Below are positions 59,189 through 64,000 of a DNA stretch of 64,000 bases, piece after piece (positions within the stretch are counted from its first letter, which is position 1; each line of letters opens with the position of its first letter). The translations under genes and the position numbers were made by a program. The notes beneath the pieces are model-generated. The model worked only from the letters and a program-made list of their open reading frames with translations. It ran no database searches and was not told the DNA's origin. This stretch comes from Priestia abyssalis (lineage in GTDB: Bacteria; Bacillota; Bacilli; Bacillales; Bacillaceae_H). The stretch spans positions 4,880,326 through 4,944,325 of the forward strand of contig NZ_KV917369.1 of NCBI RefSeq assembly GCF_002019595.1, given 5' to 3'.

Positions 59189-60460
59189 TTAGCCCATATT
59201 CTTAATTAATTCATCACCAAATTCAGAGCATTTTACTTCTGTCGCTCCATCCATTAGACGGGCAAAGTCATAAGTAACAACTTTAGAAGCAATGGTTTTC
59301 TCCATTGAAGAAGTGACTAGTTTAGCCGCTTCATGCCAGCCAAGGTGTTCAAGCATTAATACACCAGAAAGGATAACCGAAGATGGGTTTACTTTATCAA
59401 GACCTGCATATTTTGGTGCAGTTCCATGAGTCGCTTCAAAAATCGCATGTCCCGTTTCATAGTTGATGTTGGCTCCTGGAGCGATACCGATACCGCCAAC
59501 TTGCGCAGCCAATGCATCAGAGATGTAGTCACCGTTTAAGTTCATGGTAGCCACTACATCAAATTCGCGAGGACGAGTTAAAATTTGTTGTAAGAAGATG
59601 TCTGCAATCGAATCTTTTACGATAATTTTGCCTGCTGCTTCCGCTTCCGCCTGCGCTTTGTTAGCCGCTTCTTTCCCTTCAGCTTCTACGATACGATCGT
59701 ATTCAGCCCATGTAAATACTTTATCGCCAAACTCTTGTTCCGCTACTTCATAGCCCCAGTTTTTGAAGGCACCTTCTGTAAACTTCATGATGTTTCCTTT
59801 GTGCACAAGTGTTACGGATTTTCTGCCTTCGCTAATGGCATAATTAATCGTCGCGCGAACAAGACGTTTCGTTCCTTCTTCTGAAATAGGCTTGATTCCG
59901 ATACCGGATGTTTCAGGGAAACGGATTTTATTAACACCCATTTCCTGCTGCAAGAAGTTGATGACCTTTTCTACCGCTTCTGTTCCTTTTGCATACTCGA
60001 TACCCGCATAAATATCTTCCGTATTTTCACGGAAGATGACCATATCTGTATCCTCAGGTCGCTTAACTGGTGAAGGTACACCTTCAAAGTAGCGAACAGG
60101 ACGAAGACATACGAATAAATCTAACTCTTGGCGCAATGCAACGTTCAATGAACGAATACCGCCGCCAACAGGAGTTGTAAGCGGGCCTTTAATCCCGATT
60201 ATGTATTCACGAATGACATCTAATGTCTCTGAAGGCAGCCATTCGCCCGTTTGGTTGAATGCCTTTTCTCCGGCTAACACTTCTTTCCAAACAATTTTCT
60301 TCTCGCCATTATATGCTTTTTCAACAGCCGCTTCTAATACACGTGAAGCTGATGCCCAAATATCTGGACCTGTGCCGTCTCCCTCGATGAAAGGAATGAT
60401 TGGATAATTTGGTACGTTTAACACACCATTTGTTACTGTAATTTTTTCTCCTTGAACCAC
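59189..60460 (-). CDS. icd: Isocitrate dehydrogenase (NADP-dependent)
   Basis: Converts isocitrate to 2-oxoglutarate. The 423-residue protein has IPFIEGDGTGPDIW near the N-terminus, GGGIRSLNVALRQELDLFVCLRPVRYF near 100, FRENTEDIYAGIEY near 145, and NLNGDYISDALAAQVGGIGIAPGAN near 330. The start is GTG 60460, eight bases after AGGAGG. It follows citZ by 92 bp, a gap holding a hairpin. Confidence 0.97.
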   Translation of the reverse strand: MVQGEKITVTNGVLNVPNYPIIPFIEGDGTGPDIWASASRVLEAAVEKAYNGEKKIVWKEVLAGEKAFNQTGEWLPSETLDVIREYIIGIKGPLTTPVGGGIRSLNVALRQELDLFVCLRPVRYFEGVPSPVKRPEDTDMVIFRENTEDIYAGIEYAKGTEAVEKVINFLQQEMGVNKIRFPETSGIGIKPISEEGTKRLVRATINYAISEGRKSVTLVHKGNIMKFTEGAFKNWGYEVAEQEFGDKVFTWAEYDRIVEAEGKEAANKAQAEAEAAGKIIVKDSIADIFLQQILTRPREFDVVATMNLNGDYISDALAAQVGGIGIAPGANINYETGHAIFEATHGTAPKYAGLDKVNPSSVILSGVLMLEHLGWHEAAKLVTSSMEKTIASKVVTYDFARLMDGATEVKCSEFGDELIKNMG

Positions 60461-60504
60461 GAAAATTACCTCCTAATAGCTTGTCTAAATCAAGTAGATT
60501 GGTG

Positions 60505-60543
60505 GAGAGTGTCCAATAATACCTAAGTCCATTGGACACTCAA
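60505..60543 (-). terminator. Hairpin between citZ and icd
   Basis: GAGTGTCCAAT / ATTGGACACTC around a 13-base loop, in the short citZ-icd gap. No strong T-tract, so attenuation or RNA processing is as likely as termination. Confidence 0.5.
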
Positions 60544-60552
60544 ATTTTGTAT

Positions 60553-61671
60553 TTAGATACGTTGCTCCATTGGCACGTAAGCTTGTTTGTCTGGGCCCGT
60601 ATAATCGGCACGAGGGCGGATTAAACGATTATTGGAATACTGTTCGAGTATATGCGCAATCCATCCTGACACACGGCTTACCGCAAAAATCGGTGTAAAT
60701 AAGTCATGGTCAATCCCTAGACAGTGATAAACAGATGCAGAGTAAAAATCTACATTTGGCGGCAGAGCTTTTTCAGATGTTACGACGTCTTCAATTTTTA
60801 CAGACATTTCGTACCATTTGGTTTCACCCGTTAACTGAGTCAGCTTTTCGGACATTTTCTTTAAATGCTTCGCCCGTGGATCTCCCTGTCTATATACCCG
60901 GTGCCCAAATCCCATAATTTTTTCTTTATTGTTCAATTTATTGCGCACATAGGCTTCGGCATTTTCTACTTCGCCTACTTCTGAGAGCATTTTCATTACA
61001 GCTTCGTTCGCTCCGCCATGAAGAGGGCCTTTTAGTGCTCCGATGGCTGCTGTAACTCCTGAATAAATATCAGATAAAGTAGCTACGCAAACGCGTGCAG
61101 TGAAAGTCGATGCATTCAATTCATGGTCAGCATGCAGCACAAGCGCCTTATTAAATGCTTCAACCGCAACTTCACTTGGTTCTTCGCCTGTTAAGGTATA
61201 TAAAAAGTTTTGAGCAATGCTGTAATCTGCTTTTGGGGTGATTGGATCTAACCCTTTACGAATGCGTGAAAAAGCGGTAACCAGGACTGGCAGCTTCGCT
61301 TGAAGGCGTACAGCCTTGCGATAATTTGCTTCTTCGTCCATTACATCTGCTTCTTCATCGTACAATCCCAATAATGACACTGCCGTTCTTATAGCGGCCA
61401 TTGGATGGACTTGCTTAATCGGATATGTTTTGAAATGATTGATAACTTCTTCTGGTAAGCTGGCGTTTTCTGCCAACTCTTTCGTGAAAGCCGTTAATTC
61501 TTGTTGATTTGGCAGTTTCCCATGCCACAATAAATAAACTACTTCCTCGAAAGTGGCATATTGAGCTAAATCGTCAATGTTGTATCCACGATATGTTAGT
61601 GTATCATCAATAATAGAGCTAACAGAAGATGTAGTAGCTACAACCCCTTCTAGACCACGAGTAACTGTCAT
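60553..61671 (-). CDS. citZ: Citrate synthase
   Basis: Condenses acetyl-CoA and oxaloacetate at the entry to the TCA cycle. The 372-residue type II-like enzyme has LEGVVATTSSVSSIIDDTLTYRGYNIDDL at its N-terminus (given in two parts of one stretch), catalytic histidines in LHADHELNAS, HGGANEAVM and GFGHRVYRQGDPRA, and the aspartate in PPNVDFYSASVYH. ATG 61671 follows AAAGGAGAG. First gene of citZ-icd-mdh, with a long untranslated leader upstream. Confidence 0.97.
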   Translation of the reverse strand: MTVTRGLEGVVATTSSVSSIIDDTLTYRGYNIDDLAQYATFEEVVYLLWHGKLPNQQELTAFTKELAENASLPEEVINHFKTYPIKQVHPMAAIRTAVSLLGLYDEEADVMDEEANYRKAVRLQAKLPVLVTAFSRIRKGLDPITPKADYSIAQNFLYTLTGEEPSEVAVEAFNKALVLHADHELNASTFTARVCVATLSDIYSGVTAAIGALKGPLHGGANEAVMKMLSEVGEVENAEAYVRNKLNNKEKIMGFGHRVYRQGDPRAKHLKKMSEKLTQLTGETKWYEMSVKIEDVVTSEKALPPNVDFYSASVYHCLGIDHDLFTPIFAVSRVSGWIAHILEQYSNNRLIRPRADYTGPDKQAYVPMEQRI

Positions 61672-61950
61672 ATTCCTCTCTCCTTTACTGAAAAAATTCC
61701 CCATAACCCATTTGTCTAAACATTAGACAAACGAAAAAAAATTGAAGTTGAGCGTATGCTCAGCGCGAGAGTAAACTGTCGAAAAAAGCACATCCAAACA
61801 AAATATGGTTTATGAGAACGGTGCACCAAAAAGAAAATGCTTACATTTCCGTTTTTCTGAAAAGTACATCAGCTTGCATAAATGTATCTTCAAACATTTT
61901 ATAAAAATGATACTAATCGCTGAAAGGATATGTAAGCGGATGTTGCTTCA
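61672..61950 (-). promoter_or_regulatory. Long citZ leader with candidate cre site
   Basis: About 280 bases separate the promoter from citZ. The leader holds an ATGTAAGCATTTTCT sequence (61846-61832), one mismatch from the CcpA cre consensus, a GCTGAGCATACGCTCAAC hairpin and a TTGTCTAATGTTTAGACAA hairpin (61731-61713) close to the start. In B. subtilis the citZ leader binds CcpA's operator and, as RNA, aconitase; the same here is inference. Confidence 0.55.
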
Positions 61951-61956
61951 AGTAAT

Positions 61957-61985
61957 ATTATAAACAATTATCAGACTTTTGTGAA
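61957..61985 (-). promoter_or_regulatory. Sigma-A-type promoter of citZ
   Basis: On the minus strand TTCACA (61985-61980), a 17-base spacer and TATAAT (61962-61957). Confidence 0.7.
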
Positions 61986-62033
61986 TCAAAAGAACAAATT
62001 ATTTTTTGGAAACATTATTATTATAGTAAAATT

Positions 62034-62495
62034 TCATGAAAACAGATTAACCATTTTCATGAATAAATAAGCAATTCCAGCACCTATTAACGGGCCAACC
62101 GCTACTCCTTTAAACAAAGAAACAGCCAAAATAGTTCCAAAAACAAGGGCAGCTGTAATATGAGGATCTTCGGCTAAAAGCTCCAGTCCATATTTAGCAA
62201 CGAGAGCAACTGCAATCCCCGACCCAAGCGCAATCCAAGCATATGAAGATTTCAAAGCCTCCCCCAACTGTTTAAATCCAATTTCTCCGGTTGCAATAGG
62301 AACGAGAACAGCGATAGTAATGATGGTAACACCAAGGTTGATTCCTTTGGATTGTAAATAGGGGAACACCTTACCATCCAACCCAATAATCTTTAACACT
62401 ATGAGGAATGCGGCTGCTACAATTAGCGATTGATTCTTTGCCACCATTCCGATGGCAAGTAAGACAAGTAAAAACAAAAATGGTTGTGAAATCAT
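62034..62495 (-). CDS. ytwI: DUF441 membrane protein YtwI
   Basis: A 153-residue membrane protein with four or five hydrophobic helices; family DUF441/UPF0756, function unknown. The conserved QSKGINLGVTIITIAVLVPIAT is split here as QSKGINLGVT and ITIAVLVPIAT, and the C-terminus has GTILAVSLFKGVAVGPLIGAG. ATG 62495 lies after GGAAGGAT and aligns with the B. subtilis protein; an in-frame ATG at 62504 is too close to the site. Confidence 0.9.
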   Translation of the reverse strand: MISQPFLFLLVLLAIGMVAKNQSLIVAAAFLIVLKIIGLDGKVFPYLQSKGINLGVTIITIAVLVPIATGEIGFKQLGEALKSSYAWIALGSGIAVALVAKYGLELLAEDPHITAALVFGTILAVSLFKGVAVGPLIGAGIAYLFMKMVNLFS

Positions 62496-62599
62496 GCTGC
62501 TCATCCTTCCAACTTAAAAATGAATTTATTTCCATATTATTTTCATAAATAAGGAAAAAAGAGTAAAATAAAGTTAACGTTTTTACTGGGGGGATTTTT

Positions 62600-63718
62600 T
62601 TGAACAAGCTATATTTATATCGGTTTGCACGTCTTTTCCTAGTCATCTCTTCCGTTATTTTAGGAGCCTATGCCCTCTATTATGTATCTGCGCTTACATA
62701 CCCTTTCATCATTGCTCTCCTAATCGCTTTCATCATGAACCCTGTTGTCAATCTACTTGAAAAAGGAGCACGATTACCAAGATCTCTAGCGGTCATAATT
62801 TCGCTTCTTTTCATGCTGGGATTACTGGCGGGATTTGTCACCTTGCTCGTCGTCGAGATTATATCAGGTACCGAATATTTAGCTAAAACCGTCCCGCATC
62901 ACCTTGAAGACTTAGCTATCTTCATCGAAAATTTTATCGCAAGTCAACTTATTCCCATCTACAATGATATCCATTCCTTTTTCGACGATTTAGGAGCCAG
63001 TCAACAAGAAACTATTTTAACAAATATACAAAGTATTGGTACAAAAATCACTGAAACGGTAGGAACGTTTATTAAAAATCTTCTTCAAAGCTTTCCTGTT
63101 TTGATTGGTTGGCTGCCTGATGCCGCAACTGTCATCATTTTTTCATTACTGGCCACTTTTTTCATCAGTAAAGATTGGTATCGATTGGGGGCTGCATTCC
63201 AACGTTTTCTTCCTCTCAAAGCCCGCAAAAGCGGTCAAACCGTCTTTTCAGATTTGCGCAAAGCCCTATTCGGATTTCTGCAAGCTCAATTAACGTTAAT
63301 TTCCATTACAACAGTCATTGTTTTAATAGGACTTCTGATTTTACGTGTAGAATATGCAATTACAATCGCAGTAATTATCGGGTTAGTTGACATTCTCCCT
63401 TACTTGGGGACCGGACTAATTTTTATTCCATGGATTATCTACGCCTTTTTTAGTGGAGAGACATCATTTGCTGTTGGCTTATCTGTCCTTTATTCCGTTG
63501 TTGTTGTTCAACGTCAAGTAATGGAACCAAAGATTCTTTCCTCCAGTATTGGACTTGATCCGCTCGCTACTCTCGTTTCTTTATTTGTCGGATTTAAACT
63601 TTTTGGACTACTGGGCTTAATTGCAGGACCCGTCACACTTGTTCTATTAAAAACATTGCATAGTGCACATGTATTCAGGGACCTTTTTGATTTTATCATT
63701 GGTAAAAAAACGGATTAA
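62600..63718 (+). CDS. ytvI: AI-2E/PerM-family membrane protein YtvI (sporulation-associated)
   Basis: A 372-residue multi-pass membrane protein of the AI-2E transporter (PerM) family, annotated as sporulation integral membrane protein YtvI in Bacillus. It has about eight hydrophobic helices, an extended loop around residues 95-165 and the late family motif VDILPYLGTGLIFIPW near 265. The start is TTG 62600 behind GGGGGGAT. It is divergent from ytwI; the substrate is unknown. Confidence 0.9.
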   Translation: MNKLYLYRFARLFLVISSVILGAYALYYVSALTYPFIIALLIAFIMNPVVNLLEKGARLPRSLAVIISLLFMLGLLAGFVTLLVVEIISGTEYLAKTVPHHLEDLAIFIENFIASQLIPIYNDIHSFFDDLGASQQETILTNIQSIGTKITETVGTFIKNLLQSFPVLIGWLPDAATVIIFSLLATFFISKDWYRLGAAFQRFLPLKARKSGQTVFSDLRKALFGFLQAQLTLISITTVIVLIGLLILRVEYAITIAVIIGLVDILPYLGTGLIFIPWIIYAFFSGETSFAVGLSVLYSVVVVQRQVMEPKILSSSIGLDPLATLVSLFVGFKLFGLLGLIAGPVTLVLLKTLHSAHVFRDLFDFIIGKKTD

Positions 63719-64000
63719 AAATCATTTGTATCATACAGTGTGTTCAAAAAAGACCGAGAAGTTCAAGGAAGCGCCGTCACGAGCACAAAGGAAAGCTTCT
63801 TACAATTCTTCATCGCACGCAGGAAAAGGGTTCTTCTTTTCCAAGGAACGGAGCGCAAGCTGGTTGCTGCAAAAGCAATCTCCTCGCACGAAGAAAAAGT
63901 GCTTTTCTTTTTCGAGGATATGCTGTTAATACGGGAGTAGCGGAGAGACAAGCTTATGAAGCCGGACTAAGAGCCGCCACGTCAATCGCGCCAACGTCGG
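63719..64000. other. Unassigned right edge, possible dispersed repeat or partial ORF
   Basis: Past ytvI the plus strand stays open in two frames: one closes at TAG 63940 (66 residues from ATG 63740, ending DMLLIRE), the other runs through ytvI's end to the window edge (ending GLRAATSIAPTS). Neither has a ribosome binding site or a recognisable family. The sequence is Arg/Lys/Ser-rich in every frame and has inexact inverted repeats such as CCTCGCACGAAGAAAAAG with CTTTTTCGAGG, which suggests a non-coding repeat rather than a gene. In B. subtilis fxsA and pyk would come next; they are not seen here. Confidence 0.35.

Overview
The window is a chromosomal segment from a low-GC, spore-forming Firmicute of the Bacillaceae. 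Three things point there: a small acid-soluble spore protein (SspI), the spore-associated membrane proteins YtaF, YtvI and YtxC, and long blocks of gene order matching the Bacillus subtilis sdh-uvrC-etf-pheST-infC-thrS-polA-phoPR-citZ region. The species cannot be named from sequence alone. Nearly all genes are on the minus strand; exceptions are yslB, rnhC, sspI, ysdB and ytvI. No tRNA, rRNA, CRISPR array, prophage or recognisable transposase was seen.

Layout from left to right. 1-7.1 kb: succinate dehydrogenase (sdhA partial, sdhC), yslB, then a lysine-riboswitch operon lysC-dapA, then uvrC. 7.2-16.1 kb: an accessory block between uvrC and trxA, neighbours in B. subtilis. It interleaves two Fur-controlled iron-uptake units (lipoprotein; membrane-anchored protein plus FTR1 permease) with a surface glycan or glycolipid cluster (epimerase, YbhN-like membrane protein, membrane phosphodiesterase, GT2 and GT-C glycosyltransferases). 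16.2-22 kb: trxA and the fatty-acid degradation operon lcfA-fadR-fadB-etfB-etfA with a FadR operator. 22-29 kb: a 27-residue membrane peptide, yshE, mutS2, polX, cvpA-like yshB, zapA and rnhC. 29-34 kb: T-box-controlled pheST, an rRNA methylase and sspI. 34-38.5 kb: M42 peptidase, dimeric dUTPase, sigma-W-type ysdB, ysdA, and infC-rpmI-rplT with an L20 leader. 38.8-45.2 kb: T-box thrS, ytxC, dnaI, dnaB, nrdR. 45.3-52.8 kb: speD with a structured leader, CcpN-type gapB, coaE, ytaF, mutM, polA. 53-64 kb: hflC-hflK, phoPR, the TCA genes mdh-icd-citZ, ytwI, ytvI.

Most coding content is conserved housekeeping. The parts that reward a second look are the interleaved iron/glycan island, a dispersed family of intergenic hairpin repeats between 29 and 53 kb, the structured leader upstream of speD, the placement of dapA under the lysine riboswitch, a tiny membrane peptide next to yshE, and an unassigned right edge. 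I did not see a clear-cut new defence or biosynthetic system.
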